Shown: in pieces, positions 26,848-37,288 of the stretch
How the letters are laid out: each line of letters opens with the position of its first letter
How positions within the stretch are numbered: position 1 is the first letter of the stretch
Assembly: GCA_964489705.1 (NCBI GenBank)
Contig: CAZAZQ010000007.1
Span: forward strand, 1-64,000
Length of the DNA stretch: 64,000 nucleotides
From: CAZAZQ01 sp964489705
GTDB lineage: Bacteria; Zixibacteria; MSB-5A5; GN15; FEB-12
Direction: 5' to 3'
Notes under the pieces: generated by a model
Databases searched by the model: none
What the model was told of the DNA's origin: nothing
Seen by the model: only the letters and a program-made list of their open reading frames with translations
Translations under genes and position numbers: made by a program

Positions 26848-27942
26848 TTAGTCGCCGGTGATTTCCTTCGGCGGGCGTTCGACCAGCAGTTCTCCTTCTT
26901 CCAGCCCTTCCACTACTTCAATGTTTATGCCGTCAGATAAGCCGGTGGTCACTTCCCGTGTTGTAATGGTACCGGCGGAGTCCGCCACTTCGACGGTGGC
27001 GACCGAGTCTTTCATCTTGACCAGCCGCTCCGGAATCAGCAGAATATCTTCTTTCTTGGTAATGATGATGTCGGCGTTGGCGCTGTAACCGGCGCGGAGC
27101 ATTTTCCCCCCGGTGTTGTCGATGCTGATTTCCACCTCGAATAACGTCGAGCCTTCTTCTTTGTGGGCTTTGGGAGAGATTTGGGTAAGGACGCCCGAAA
27201 TTTTCTCGTTCGGCAAAGCCCCCACTTCGATTTCGACCGGCATCCCTTCTTTGAGCTTGCCGACGTCGATTTCGTCCACGTTCCCGCGGAATATCAAATC
27301 ATCCATTTGCGCCAGCGTCATCAAATCGGTGCCTGCTTGGTAGGAAGTCAACGGCACCACCGGATCGCCTTCTTCGACCAGCAGCGAAAGAACCGTCCCA
27401 TCGATGGGAGACTTGATAACGTTGTTGACTTTGTAGTCGGCGATTTCCGTTTTACCCGACTCGATGAGGGAGAGCTTCTCCTGCGCCAATTTCAAACGAA
27501 GCTCGGCTTCTTCGAAATCGGCTCGGGCTCGTTCGTATTCTTGGTGGGAAATCAGTTGCTTGTCCCGCAATGCCTTGGTTCGCTCGAACTCTCTTTTGGC
27601 GTTTTCATACGCCACTTGGCTGATTTCCACCTGCCGCTTGGCTTCGGTGAACTCCAACGGAGTCGGATCGGGGGAGATGTCGAGGAGCGGGTCGCCTTTT
27701 TTCACCTTATCGCCGATGTCCACGTAGATTTTTTTGACGATGCCGGAAATTTTCGACTTGATGGAGATTTCCTTTCTCGGGACTATTCGCCCAACCGCCA
27801 ATGCCTTATCGATGATTTCTCCGCGCTCGACGGGAAAGGTTTTATAGCCGTCTTCTTTTTTGGCTGACCCGTCAATGGCAAAAAAGAGAACGCTTCCGAC
27901 AATGATAACGATAAATGCAATCAGGATAATCTTTTTCAGCAT
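26848..27942 (-). CDS. MacA/HlyD-type periplasmic adaptor
   Basis: The 364-aa protein starts with a membrane anchor (MLKKIILIAFIVIIVGSVLF). A first barrel/lipoyl half (KSKISGIVKKIYVDIGDKVKKGD), a coiled-coil hairpin (about 100-170, FTEAKRQVEISQVAYENAKR), the second lipoyl half (IKSPIDGTVLSLLVEEGDPV) and a beta-barrel plus membrane-proximal domain follow. This is the membrane-fusion-protein plan of MacA. It is the first gene of the operon and would link the two permeases to an outer-membrane TolC-like channel; no such channel gene is in the window. Confidence 0.92.
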   Translation of the reverse strand: MLKKIILIAFIVIIVGSVLFFAIDGSAKKEDGYKTFPVERGEIIDKALAVGRIVPRKEISIKSKISGIVKKIYVDIGDKVKKGDPLLDISPDPTPLEFTEAKRQVEISQVAYENAKREFERTKALRDKQLISHQEYERARADFEEAELRLKLAQEKLSLIESGKTEIADYKVNNVIKSPIDGTVLSLLVEEGDPVVPLTSYQAGTDLMTLAQMDDLIFRGNVDEIDVGKLKEGMPVEIEVGALPNEKISGVLTQISPKAHKEEGSTLFEVEISIDNTGGKMLRAGYSANADIIITKKEDILLIPERLVKMKDSVATVEVADSAGTITTREVTTGLSDGINIEVVEGLEEGELLVERPPKEITGD

Positions 27943-28104
27943 CCGCTCTATCTCCTCTTAACTCCCATTATTTTTTCATACTCATGTTCTACGAAGGGTA
28001 AATCAAAATGTTTCTTTTGCCGCCGTTCATTTTACAACAGAAGAGGACGGATGTCAACCGGGCGGGCGGCAGGGAAGAGGGGTGGCACCCGGCACAAAGA
28101 GGTG

Positions 28105-28152
28105 AAGAGCACCCCTTGCAAAAAGCAAAAGGGTTACCCACGGCTCTTTTTT
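28105..28152 (+). other. hairpin followed by a T tract, with no plus-strand gene upstream
   Basis: AAGAGC (28105-28110) pairs with GCTCTT (28143-28148) and an inner stem CCCTTGC/GC..AAGGG forms within, followed by eight or nine T. This looks like an intrinsic terminator on the plus strand, but the gene upstream (27942) is on the minus strand. It could end a small RNA or act as a 5'-leader attenuator for the gene at 28240. Confidence 0.4.
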
Positions 28153-28239
28153 TTACTTGTTCCCGGAGAGAAATACCTCTAATTTCTTCCCCACGGACAG
28201 CCGAATACTTCAGTAAGGTACAACTTTTTGGGAGGTATC

Positions 28240-29361
28240 ATGTCAACAAAGATTTTCCTGTCAGCGGTCGTTTTTGTCGTTGCTTTCAGTTTCTTGTTTC
28301 TTTTGCCGGGGGGAGGATACGCTGCGGCGTTGGTCGCCGACCATCATGCCGTTGGGCTGTTCGAACTGATACCGACCTCGGTTATAGAGCAGGTCAAGTC
28401 GGAATTTCATATTTGGTATATGCACACCTCACACGGCAGCCAGATTCTTTCGGGCATGGAAAGTTTGGAAGACAGCAACAGCATTTACAGCTTCAACAAC
28501 GGAGCGGGGAGTGTCATTATTGAGGAGTACAGCGATGACCTGGGGCATAACGGCGATACCTCGTGGGTGCCGATTACCCGCCAGCGTTTGGATGCTCCGG
28601 ACGGTGACAGCATCAATATCGTCATGTGGTCGTGGTGCGGCGGCGTTTCCGACAACAGCGAGGAAGGAATCAACACCTATCTCCATGCCGTCTCCCAATT
28701 GGAGCAGGATTATCCCAACGTGACGTTTATTTACATGACCGGCCACCTCGACGGCAGCGGTCCTACCGGCAATCTCTATATTCGGAACAACCAAATCCGC
28801 GCCTATTGCGACAGCACCGACAAGGTGTTGTTCGACTTTGCCGACATCGAAAGCTACGACCCCGACGGTAACTACTATCCGGATGCCAGTGATGCCTGTG
28901 AGTGGTGCGTGACGTGGTGTTCGTCGAATCCCTGCCCGCCGTGTGCTCCCATCCGCGGCTGTTCCCACTCGAATTGTTTCAATTGCTTTAACAAAGGAAA
29001 AGCCTTCTGGTGGCTGCTGGCAAGCCTGACAGGGTGGAGCTCAGGGATGGACGTCGACTCCGACACCGAGGGACTTCTTGCCGGTTCGTTTACTCTGAAG
29101 CAAAACTATCCCAATCCCTTCAACCCGGTGACTGAAATCAGCTTTACCCTGCCGGTTGCCTCGCATACCCGCCTGGATATTTACAATATTATGGGACAAA
29201 AAGTCGTGACCTTGGTTGACCGGCGACTTTCCGCAGGGGACCATACGGTCAAATGGAACGGCCTCGACGAGAAGGGTGAGCCGGTGGCATCGGGAATTTA
29301 CCTGTACCATTTGCAGGCTGATGATTTTACCGCTTCCAAGAAGATGGTTCTTTTGAAGTAG
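28240..29361 (+). CDS. exported protein with SGNH-like domain and C-terminal sorting domain
   Basis: ATG 28240 follows GGGAGGT with proper spacing; an upstream in-frame ATG at 28228 has no site. The 373-aa product starts with a signal peptide (SAVVFVVAFSFLFLLPGGGYA). The N-terminal domain (about 30-250) has HTSHGSQI, MWSWCGG and YMTGHLDGSGPTGNLYIRNN, then LFDFADIESYD, a pattern I associate with SGNH-hydrolase-like folds, though the canonical GDSL block is not present. A Cys-rich segment (WCVTWCSSNPCPPC) follows. The C-terminus is a FlgD-like sorting domain (NYPNPFNPVTEISFTLP ... SKKMVLLK). The hydrolase assignment is tentative; export is well supported. Confidence 0.72.
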   Translation: MSTKIFLSAVVFVVAFSFLFLLPGGGYAAALVADHHAVGLFELIPTSVIEQVKSEFHIWYMHTSHGSQILSGMESLEDSNSIYSFNNGAGSVIIEEYSDDLGHNGDTSWVPITRQRLDAPDGDSINIVMWSWCGGVSDNSEEGINTYLHAVSQLEQDYPNVTFIYMTGHLDGSGPTGNLYIRNNQIRAYCDSTDKVLFDFADIESYDPDGNYYPDASDACEWCVTWCSSNPCPPCAPIRGCSHSNCFNCFNKGKAFWWLLASLTGWSSGMDVDSDTEGLLAGSFTLKQNYPNPFNPVTEISFTLPVASHTRLDIYNIMGQKVVTLVDRRLSAGDHTVKWNGLDEKGEPVASGIYLYHLQADDFTASKKMVLLK

Positions 29362-29387
29362 GGTTTTGTTTGTCGGGTAAAGCAGAA

Positions 29388-29421
29388 GGGTGAAGCGTTT
29401 ATTGAAACGCTCCACCCTTTT
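29388..29421. terminator. bidirectional intrinsic terminator
   Basis: GGGTGAAGCGTTT (29388-29400) pairs with AAACGCTCCACCC (29405-29417), one mismatch, followed by TTTTC on the plus strand and preceded by an A-containing stretch for the minus strand. It separates the exported protein from the converging sugar-nucleotide operon. Confidence 0.85.
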
Positions 29422-29460
29422 CTCTGCCAAAAAGACTTTCGGTTAAGCCGCTGTCTTTTC

Positions 29461-30801
29461 TTACAAAAGCTCGATTTTGTTGCGGTGCCGCTTGACCATC
29501 TTGGTGGCGTGACGGGTGTCGAACACCGCCTTGGAGTTGTCGACAATCCACTGGTAGTCGTACAAGCTATGGTCGGTCAGAATGACCGTCGCATCCGCAC
29601 GGCTGAGCAGGCTTTTGGTGAGTTTCCGCGACCGGTGTTTCGATTTGTTCCAGTCGATTTCCGGCACGTACGGGTCGTTGTAATATATTTTCGCGCCTTT
29701 ATCTTCCAGCAGTTTGATGACATCAAGCGCCGGGGATTCGCGAACATCCTTGATGTCTTTTTTGTATGCCACTCCCAAAACGACGATATGGGATTTGTTC
29801 AGCGCTTTGGCGAAGCGGCGGTTGAGCATGTTGGTAATGCGGTCAACGACGTATTCCGGCATCCGGCTGTTGATGTCACCGGCAAGCTCGATGAAACGGG
29901 CGTAATAGTTCAACGACTTGAGCTTCCACGACAGGTAGTGCGGATCGATGGGAATGCAATGCCCGCCCAGCCCCGGCCCGGGATAGAACGGCATGAATCC
30001 GAACGGCTTGGTTGCCGCCGCATCGATGATTTCCCATACGTCCAAGTTCAACCGGTCACACATCAACGCTACCTCGTTGACCAAACCGATATTGACGGAG
30101 CGGAAGGTATTTTCCAGAAGCTTGACCATTTCCGCCGCCCGCGTGGAAGAAACCGGATGAATATGCGGCAGCGACTGCTCGTAAAAAATCTTCGCCACCC
30201 GGGTGCAGGTAGGAGTGATACCGCCCACAACGCGGGGGGTGTTCTTGGTCGTATACTCGGTGTTGCCGGGGTCGACCCGTTCGGGTGAGAACGCCAAGAA
30301 GAAATCCTTCCCCGCTTTCATTCCCTTTTCTTCAAGGAGTGGGAGGATGAGGTCTTCCGTGGTTCCCGGATAGGTGGTAGACTCCAGCACCACCAACGTT
30401 CCTTTTTTCATATACGTTTTAACCTGGTTGACGGCGTCGAGGATGTAACTGACGTCGGGATCCTTGGTTTTGGAAAGGGGGGTCGGGACGCAAATCGAGA
30501 TGGTATCCATCCGGGCAATCTGCCGGAAGTCCAACGTCGCTTTGAAACGCCCGGCGTCTATCATATTTTTGACGATGTCGTTTGAGATGTCGTCGATGTC
30601 CGACTTACCGGAGTTCAGCAAACGAACCTTTTTCTTCGAGATATCGAACCCGGTCACTTTGAAACCGGCTTTTGCCAGCTCCATCGACAAGGGCAACCCG
30701 ACATAGCCCAAACCGATGACGCCGACCTTGGCCGTTCGGTCTTTGATTTTTTCAATGAGTTGACGATAGGTCTTTTCTTTGCCGGAGCTTTTCTTTGCCA
30801 T
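29461..30801 (-). CDS. wbpA: UDP-N-acetylglucosamine 6-dehydrogenase-like enzyme
   Basis: The 446-aa protein is a UDP-glucose/GDP-mannose dehydrogenase-family enzyme. It has the NAD loop GVIGLGYVGLPLS, SICVPTPL, ESTTYPGTTE, and the catalytic block FYPGPGLGGHCIPIDPHYLSW with the active Cys; the C-terminal UDP-binding domain has VLGVAYKKDIKDVRESPA. The GHCIPIDP version with DINSRMP is typical of WbpA/WecC-like enzymes that oxidise UDP-HexNAc to uronates. Exact substrate (GlcNAc or ManNAc) is inferred. It precedes two GDP-sugar genes in the same direction, which suggests a surface-polysaccharide precursor cluster. Confidence 0.85.
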   Translation of the reverse strand: MAKKSSGKEKTYRQLIEKIKDRTAKVGVIGLGYVGLPLSMELAKAGFKVTGFDISKKKVRLLNSGKSDIDDISNDIVKNMIDAGRFKATLDFRQIARMDTISICVPTPLSKTKDPDVSYILDAVNQVKTYMKKGTLVVLESTTYPGTTEDLILPLLEEKGMKAGKDFFLAFSPERVDPGNTEYTTKNTPRVVGGITPTCTRVAKIFYEQSLPHIHPVSSTRAAEMVKLLENTFRSVNIGLVNEVALMCDRLNLDVWEIIDAAATKPFGFMPFYPGPGLGGHCIPIDPHYLSWKLKSLNYYARFIELAGDINSRMPEYVVDRITNMLNRRFAKALNKSHIVVLGVAYKKDIKDVRESPALDVIKLLEDKGAKIYYNDPYVPEIDWNKSKHRSRKLTKSLLSRADATVILTDHSLYDYQWIVDNSKAVFDTRHATKMVKRHRNKIELL

Positions 30802-30817
30802 AGTGTATATCTCCCGC

Positions 30818-31807
30818 TCATCGCCGCCGTGAGGCAGACGATAGGCTGTAAATTTTTTCTCTCCAGAAATCCAACGTGTCCTTTAAGGTCTCTTTCAAAC
30901 TATATCGGGCGTTGTATCCTAACTCTTGAACTGCTCGGCGGTTATCCCCTCTCAGGATGGGAATATCGCTTTTGCGCAGCCGCGATTTGTCGACTTTGAC
31001 GGTAATTTTTTTCGTCGCCAGCTTCAGCAACGTATCCAACACCGTCCGGATGGCGACCGACTTCCCGGAACTGAAATGGTACACTCGTCCGTTCACACCC
31101 TTTTCCGCCAACAGCCGATAGCCTCTGACAATGTCGCGAACATCCGAGAGGTCCCGCTTGGCGGAGAGGTCTCCGACGTAAAGCACCGGTTTTTTCAGCC
31201 CCGCTTCTATCTCGGCGATTTGCTTGGAGAAAGCCGGGATGACGAAGTTTTCGTTCTGCCTCGGACCGCTGTGGTTGAACGCTCGGGCGACACTCACCGG
31301 CAGTTGGTAGTGCCGAAAATAGTAGAGGCAGAGCCGTTCGGCAGCCGCTTTGGAAATGCCGTACGGGGAAATGGGGTTGAGCGGGTCGTTTTCGGTCAGC
31401 GTCTTGTTCTTCGGAGTGAACGTTCCGTAGCAGTCGGCGGAACTGACGAAGACCAGGCGCTTCAGCGATCGCAAAGAAGTCGCCGCTTCCAAGACATTAA
31501 AAGTCCCTTCCAGATTCACCCGAATGGTCAGCCGCTCATTGGAAAACGACTTTCCCACCGAAGAGAAAGCCGCCAAGTGAAAAAGATACTGAGGTTTGAC
31601 CGAACGAATTGCCGCCACCGTTTTCTGCTCTTTGACGATGTCCAAGGTGACAAGCGTGATGTCATTCTTGATGGCGGCAAGGTTTTCTCGTGATTCCCCG
31701 GGGTAAACACTTCCGTAAACGCGGTAGCCGTGCTCAAGCAGTTCCTCCGCCAGGTACGAGCCGGCAAATCCGCTGATACCGGTAATAAAGGCTGTCGGTT
31801 TTCGCAT
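30818..31807 (-). CDS. rmd: GDP-4-keto-6-deoxymannose reductase-like SDR (Rmd-like)
   Basis: The 329-aa protein is an extended short-chain dehydrogenase: NAD(P) loop FITGISGFAGSYLAEEL, Ser in VFVSSADCYG, and YGISKAAAE with the Tyr-x3-Lys catalytic pair. ARAFNHSGPRQ and the C-terminal LDFWREK resemble GDP-6-deoxy-D-mannose reductases that make GDP-D-rhamnose. This fits the GDP-mannose dehydratase gene next door (20-nt gap). A different NDP-sugar epimerase role remains possible. Confidence 0.75.
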   Translation of the reverse strand: MRKPTAFITGISGFAGSYLAEELLEHGYRVYGSVYPGESRENLAAIKNDITLVTLDIVKEQKTVAAIRSVKPQYLFHLAAFSSVGKSFSNERLTIRVNLEGTFNVLEAATSLRSLKRLVFVSSADCYGTFTPKNKTLTENDPLNPISPYGISKAAAERLCLYYFRHYQLPVSVARAFNHSGPRQNENFVIPAFSKQIAEIEAGLKKPVLYVGDLSAKRDLSDVRDIVRGYRLLAEKGVNGRVYHFSSGKSVAIRTVLDTLLKLATKKITVKVDKSRLRKSDIPILRGDNRRAVQELGYNARYSLKETLKDTLDFWREKIYSLSSASRRR

Positions 31808-31827
31808 CCGTGCTGCTTTGTATTTTC

Positions 31828-32829
<1,002 letters not shown>

Positions 32830-33081
32830 TCATTTGGCGCTGGTATCCCAACACCGTGACTTACAATTTTTTATCGGCAGAATATACGAGTCTCCCAGCC
32901 TGCGGTCAAATGGAATTGCGTCGGACGCTTATTTCTTTTTCCGATTGCCCGACGATGTAGCGGCGCCTATATTTATTTCCATGAATAGGAAAGAGATTGG
33001 ACGAGTTTTTCTTGCTTTTATAGCCCTACCGGTAATCGGAAACCCTCTTAGAGCGATGTTTCCCCAACAGAAAGGACTGTT

Positions 33082-33987
33082 GTGATTCAGCCGGAGGTAA
33101 CCGCCGCTTCTCTTTTACAGCAAGCCGACGAAACATTTCAATCGCGCGCTTATGAGAAAGCCCTTCACGAATACCGCTTAGCCTACGAGAAGGCGAGAGA
33201 GGAGTTCAATCGCTCCGTGGAAGTGGAAGCGCTCTCACAAATGGCGCGGATGCACCTTATTTTGGAGAGAAAAGAGCAAGGGCGGGAATACCTTCACCAA
33301 GCTGAGCAGCGCGCCGTCGAGAGCGATCCGATGGGCTGGTCGCGGTTTCTTGGAGTCCGAGGGCGATTTGAATGGAAAGATGACGATTTGGAGTCGGCGT
33401 ATAAGACTTTCGAAGAGATGTACGCCTATTGCCGGACTCATCGCTTGTGGGGAAGGGCAATCGATGCGGCTCATATGATAGCCATTGTCGCTAAGACGCC
33501 GGAAGAACAAATCGAATGGGGGAAAAGGGGAATCCAAGCGGCAAAAGAGGGAGGAATGGAAAATTGGCTAGGGACGTTGTGGAACAATCTCGCCGCAACG
33601 TATTACGATATCAGGCAGTTCGACTCGGCGCTGGAGTGTTATCTCAAAGCCCGTGAATACCACTGGCGTTTTAGCGACGAGACGGCAAAGCTGTTTGCCG
33701 ACTATCAGGTCGGGATGACCTATCGTCAGTTGGGGAAGAACGAGGAAGCCCTCACATGGCTTCGGCCGGTGTTGGCGTGGGCGGAACGGCTGGGCAATCA
33801 TTCCGCTATCGGGCAGGCGTGCGAAGATTTAGGTGAAATAGCCGTGGCGCAAGGGAAAGTAACCGAAGGGCTTGAGCTGCTCAAGCGGGCTCGATCCGAG
33901 TACCGCCTGGCAGGCTTTGATACTTCTTGGGTAGAAGTCTGGCGGCATATCAACGAGCGCATCACGGAAGTGGAAAAGAATCGATAA
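33082..33987 (+). CDS. TPR-repeat cytoplasmic protein
   Basis: The 301-aa protein starts at GTG 33082 (AAAGGA upstream). It has no signal peptide and consists of helical repeats of the tetratricopeptide type, for example YEKALHEYRLAYEKA, WNNLAATYYDIRQFDSALECYLKAREY and QACEDLGEIAVAQGKVTEGLELLKRA, about six or seven units. Such proteins are interaction scaffolds. No partner is suggested by the neighbours. Confidence 0.7.
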   Translation: MIQPEVTAASLLQQADETFQSRAYEKALHEYRLAYEKAREEFNRSVEVEALSQMARMHLILERKEQGREYLHQAEQRAVESDPMGWSRFLGVRGRFEWKDDDLESAYKTFEEMYAYCRTHRLWGRAIDAAHMIAIVAKTPEEQIEWGKRGIQAAKEGGMENWLGTLWNNLAATYYDIRQFDSALECYLKAREYHWRFSDETAKLFADYQVGMTYRQLGKNEEALTWLRPVLAWAERLGNHSAIGQACEDLGEIAVAQGKVTEGLELLKRARSEYRLAGFDTSWVEVWRHINERITEVEKNR

Positions 33988-34150
33988 GACATATATAAGA
34001 GAGAGGGTACTTCCTTCTTTTTTAAGGAGCCCCCGGCGGCAGGGTGTCGTTTCTCCCCGAAGGTTTAGGGAAATTTCTTTTAGTTATTTGTGTATTATTA
34101 AGGGAAAGGCTTGACAAACGATATTTGAAGCCTATATTTGTCGTCTAAGT

Positions 34151-34227
<77 letters not shown>

Positions 34228-34296
34228 AAGTTTTTCCCCTACAGGAGCTTAAGGGTAAAACATGCAGGTTGAAGGTTTCTCAAAAGTGGAAGCGTT

Positions 34297-34358
34297 TGTG
34301 GATGACTCATAATCCGCCTGAGGCGGATCGGAGGTTCAAATCATCCCCCCGCCACCAA
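34297..34358 (+). pseudogene. broken tRNA-fMet copy with a palindromic insertion
   Basis: Starting near GACTCATAAT, this stretch repeats the anticodon region of the initiator tRNA, then carries the palindrome ATCCGCCT-G-AGGCGGAT, then TCGGAGGTTCAAATC and the tRNA 3' end through CCACCAA (34328-34358). The last 31 bases match 34198-34228 with one or so change and lie exactly 130 bases away. The 5' half of the tRNA is missing. It could be a duplication, or an attachment-site-like trace left at the tRNA 3' end. Confidence 0.75.
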
Positions 34359-34705
34359 ATTTTGTTTCCCTTTTTTATCCCAAAGTCAACGCTTACAAAT
34401 CCGATACTTATCAATAGGGACGAAAATATGAAAACTCTTGATGATTGATTCCCGCCGGAGTACGGAAGTTTGGTGGAATGGTTAAGGAAGGAAAGTAGAC
34501 AAGGAGAGTCCCTTTACCCTTGACATTTTGCGAGTAGTTCTTATCTTGTAAAAAACCTTAACGACCTTCGCTTTCACCTCGTTTCTCTCCTGAGATTCGT
34601 TAGGAGTTAGTGTCAGAAGGACTTCAGAAGTAGATGTCTTTAACGGCATCTTAGGATTATAAGCACGTAATAACACACGTTCGTGACATTGGGAGGAAAA
34701 GTTCC

Positions 34706-36292
34706 ATGAAACAAGCAACACCGATTATCATTGGAATAACTCTTATAATGCTGATGCTTGCGGCGATTGCGCAGGCGGAGGTTCCCCAATTGATTACCGT
34801 CCAGGGGCGGTTGACCGATGCTTCCGGCGCGCCGGTGACCGACGGTCCGTACCTTATCAAATTCAAAATTTACGGCAGCGCTGACGGAAGTGATTCGTTG
34901 TGGTCGAGCGGCTTCCAGACTGTCACTCTCAGCAAGGGGTTGTTTACGTACCAGCTCGGTTCATCTGAGCCGTTGCCGGAGGATTTGTTTACCGACACCC
35001 TGCGCTGGCTTGGCATCACGGTGGGTACCGATGCGGAAATTACCCCTCGGACCCGGTTGACTTCGCAAGCGTATGCCAGCCAATCGTTGCGTGCCGACAC
35101 CAGCCGAATTTCTGCGACGGTCTATGAGAACGCCATTACCGGCGCCGAAATTCTTGACGGCACTATCATGGATGCCGATATCAGCAGTACCGCCGAGATA
35201 GCGCCTTCCAAAATTTCCGGTACCGTCGCTACTCTCAGCGGCGTCAACCACTTTACGGCTGATAACTACATTGATTCCGGAGCGACCTTCTACATCGGTG
35301 AGAATACCTTGCGGGCAGACAACAATGGCATTATCGTAGGCAACACTTATAACCCGCCTTCGCCTGGATATCTCTTCACTCTTTCTCGGTTTTATGATAC
35401 AAGCAGTTCCTGTTTTGGGTTGAAAAACTTCGTCGCTAACTCTGATACTGGTGACGTGTACGCTTGTTACATATCTGCCGGTTATAGTTCCTCCCAGGGA
35501 GATGGGTCTGTGTATGGGATTCGAACATCTGTCGGGTACAGCAGTGGCGGGAACGGCACGGTGTACGGTTTCTATGGGAATGTGAATAACAATCTTTCCA
35601 GCAGTTCGTCTCGCTATGGCGCCTATATTTCCAGCGGTTCCTCGAGTAATACAGCTGGATATTCTTATGGTGTGAGAGCAAGTGCCTATGGAGGGTTGGG
35701 TACCTATGCTGTCTATGGCTATGCGAAATATGGTGTGAACTCAAACTATGCAGGTTATTTTAATGGAGATGTGCATGTAACCGGCACCATGAGCAAAGCG
35801 GGTGGCTCTTTTAAGATTGACCACCCTCTTGATCCTGAGCATAAGTACCTCCAACATAGTTTCGTTGAGTCGCCGGATATGATGAACATCTATAATGGGA
35901 ATGTGATTCTCGATGCTGCCGGGGAAGCGACCGTGGTGCTGCCCGACTATTTCGAAGCTCTCAATATGGATTTCCGCTACCAGTTGACGGCTATCGGTGC
36001 TCCCGGACCGAATCTTTATGTTGCGGAGGAGATCTCCGGCAACCGCTTCCGCATCGCCGGGGGAGAGCCGGGTATGAAAGTCAGTTGGCAGGTAACTGGC
36101 ATCCGCCATGACAAGTGGGCGGAAGCGCACCGTGTTCAGGTGGAAGTCGACAAACGTCCTGAAGAGATAGGCAAATACATACATCCGGAAGAATGGGGAC
36201 AACCGATAGAGAGAAGTGTTGACTATGACAACATCAAAGAGGATCTCGAAGCTGCGGAAGAAAGGGCAAGGGATAACTTCGAAGCGCCGTAA
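34706..36292 (+). CDS. exported surface protein, fibre-like
   Basis: The 528-aa protein has a signal peptide (MKQATPIIIGITLIMLMLAA...QAE). A beta-sandwich opening (about 25-130) reads VPQLITVQGRLTDASGAP, LIKFKIYGSADGSDSLWSS and RWLGITVGTDAEITPRT, which is common at the start of large exported proteins. Then come collagen- or fibre-like low-complexity repeats rich in G/S/Y (about 230-350, YGVRASAYGGLGTYAVYGY). The C-terminal 150 residues (SFKIDHPLDPEHKYLQHSFVESPDMM...) form a conserved domain I have seen in exported proteins of FCB genomes. It has no sorting domain. Function is probably structural or adhesive. Confidence 0.7.
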   Translation: MKQATPIIIGITLIMLMLAAIAQAEVPQLITVQGRLTDASGAPVTDGPYLIKFKIYGSADGSDSLWSSGFQTVTLSKGLFTYQLGSSEPLPEDLFTDTLRWLGITVGTDAEITPRTRLTSQAYASQSLRADTSRISATVYENAITGAEILDGTIMDADISSTAEIAPSKISGTVATLSGVNHFTADNYIDSGATFYIGENTLRADNNGIIVGNTYNPPSPGYLFTLSRFYDTSSSCFGLKNFVANSDTGDVYACYISAGYSSSQGDGSVYGIRTSVGYSSGGNGTVYGFYGNVNNNLSSSSSRYGAYISSGSSSNTAGYSYGVRASAYGGLGTYAVYGYAKYGVNSNYAGYFNGDVHVTGTMSKAGGSFKIDHPLDPEHKYLQHSFVESPDMMNIYNGNVILDAAGEATVVLPDYFEALNMDFRYQLTAIGAPGPNLYVAEEISGNRFRIAGGEPGMKVSWQVTGIRHDKWAEAHRVQVEVDKRPEEIGKYIHPEEWGQPIERSVDYDNIKEDLEAAEERARDNFEAP

Positions 36293-36483
36293 ATAAATGG
36301 CTTTTGAGATGCGACGTAGGTAAAAACCACCTGACGAAGGGCGCTTAGAGTAACCGGACGATTGCTGTTACGGTAATATTGCTTGACGATATAGACTGTT
36401 TGAGCTATATTAAGCGTGAAGAAGCATCTTGGTGTGCCTCCGGGTCAAACTTACGTAACGATCGTCTTCGGAAGGAGGGAAGT

Positions 36484-37191
36484 ATGTCTTTCTCACGCTT
36501 TACCGCATTTTTGAGTGTTCTTATCTTTGTTATCGTAGCTGCGATTCCGGCTCATTCGCAATTTATCTGTGGAGATGCCGATAGCAGCGGCGCTGTTAAT
36601 GTCGCTGATTTGACCTATCTGGTTAACTTTCTTTTTCAAGGAGGAGCATCGCCGAAGCCGTTGCTTGCCGGTGATTGTGACGGCAACGGAAGCGTCGAGG
36701 TCTCTGACGTAACGTGTCTTGTCGAATACCTTTTTCGCAACGGACTGGAGCCATGCGATACCCCCTTTGGCTCGCTTACGTGGTACAGTGACTGTAAAGA
36801 CTACAGCTGGGCACGGGATAGTGTCCCACTCGATCAGGATTGTATCGAGTATAGTTATGACGGTGCAAGCACGTTAAGGTTGACGCATGTCAATGCCGGT
36901 TTCAATTGTTGCCCGGCAGAGATTCTTGTCGACATCAGTATTGAAGGGAACGTAATTACCATTACGGAGAATGAAACTTTTGACGCGGGAGGACCGTGCG
37001 CTTGTTTGTGCCTCTTTGATGTGGAGATGCGAATCTATCACCTCCGCCACGGGCAATATACGATACGAGTGAATGAATTGTATGTTCCCGAAGGTGATGA
37101 GCCTTTGGAATTTATAATTGATTTGCCGTCAGCGCCGGATACGGGCAGTTATTGTGTTGACCGCACCGACTATCCGTGGGGATACTGGTAA
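36484..37191 (+). CDS. exported dockerin-like protein
   Basis: ATG 36484 follows GGAAGGAGG with a good gap; the upstream in-frame ATG at 36379 is less likely. The 235-aa protein has a signal peptide (SVLIFVIVAAIPAHS) and at about residues 20-85 a dockerin type I pair: GDADSSGAVNVADLTYLVNFL and GDCDGNGSVEVSDVTCLVEYLF, each a calcium loop plus helix. The C-terminal 130 residues are Cys-rich and beta-like with no recognised family. Dockerins bind cohesins; cohesin-like domains are encoded at 49484 and 50316 in this window. Confidence 0.75.
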   Translation: MSFSRFTAFLSVLIFVIVAAIPAHSQFICGDADSSGAVNVADLTYLVNFLFQGGASPKPLLAGDCDGNGSVEVSDVTCLVEYLFRNGLEPCDTPFGSLTWYSDCKDYSWARDSVPLDQDCIEYSYDGASTLRLTHVNAGFNCCPAEILVDISIEGNVITITENETFDAGGPCACLCLFDVEMRIYHLRHGQYTIRVNELYVPEGDEPLEFIIDLPSAPDTGSYCVDRTDYPWGYW

Positions 37192-37288
37192 AATCTGCCT
37201 TTGAAGCAAAGGGAGAATTATTTATGGATAAGGTCGGCGGAGTGAAGAATCTCTTGCCGGGGAGAAGCGAATCGGTTATTCTCCTCTT

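Noticed and set aside
34440..34520. A tRNA-Ser/Leu-like stretch after the broken tRNA copy
   Set aside because: GGTGGAATGGTTAAGG resembles a D-arm but no anticodon arm or T-arm follows.
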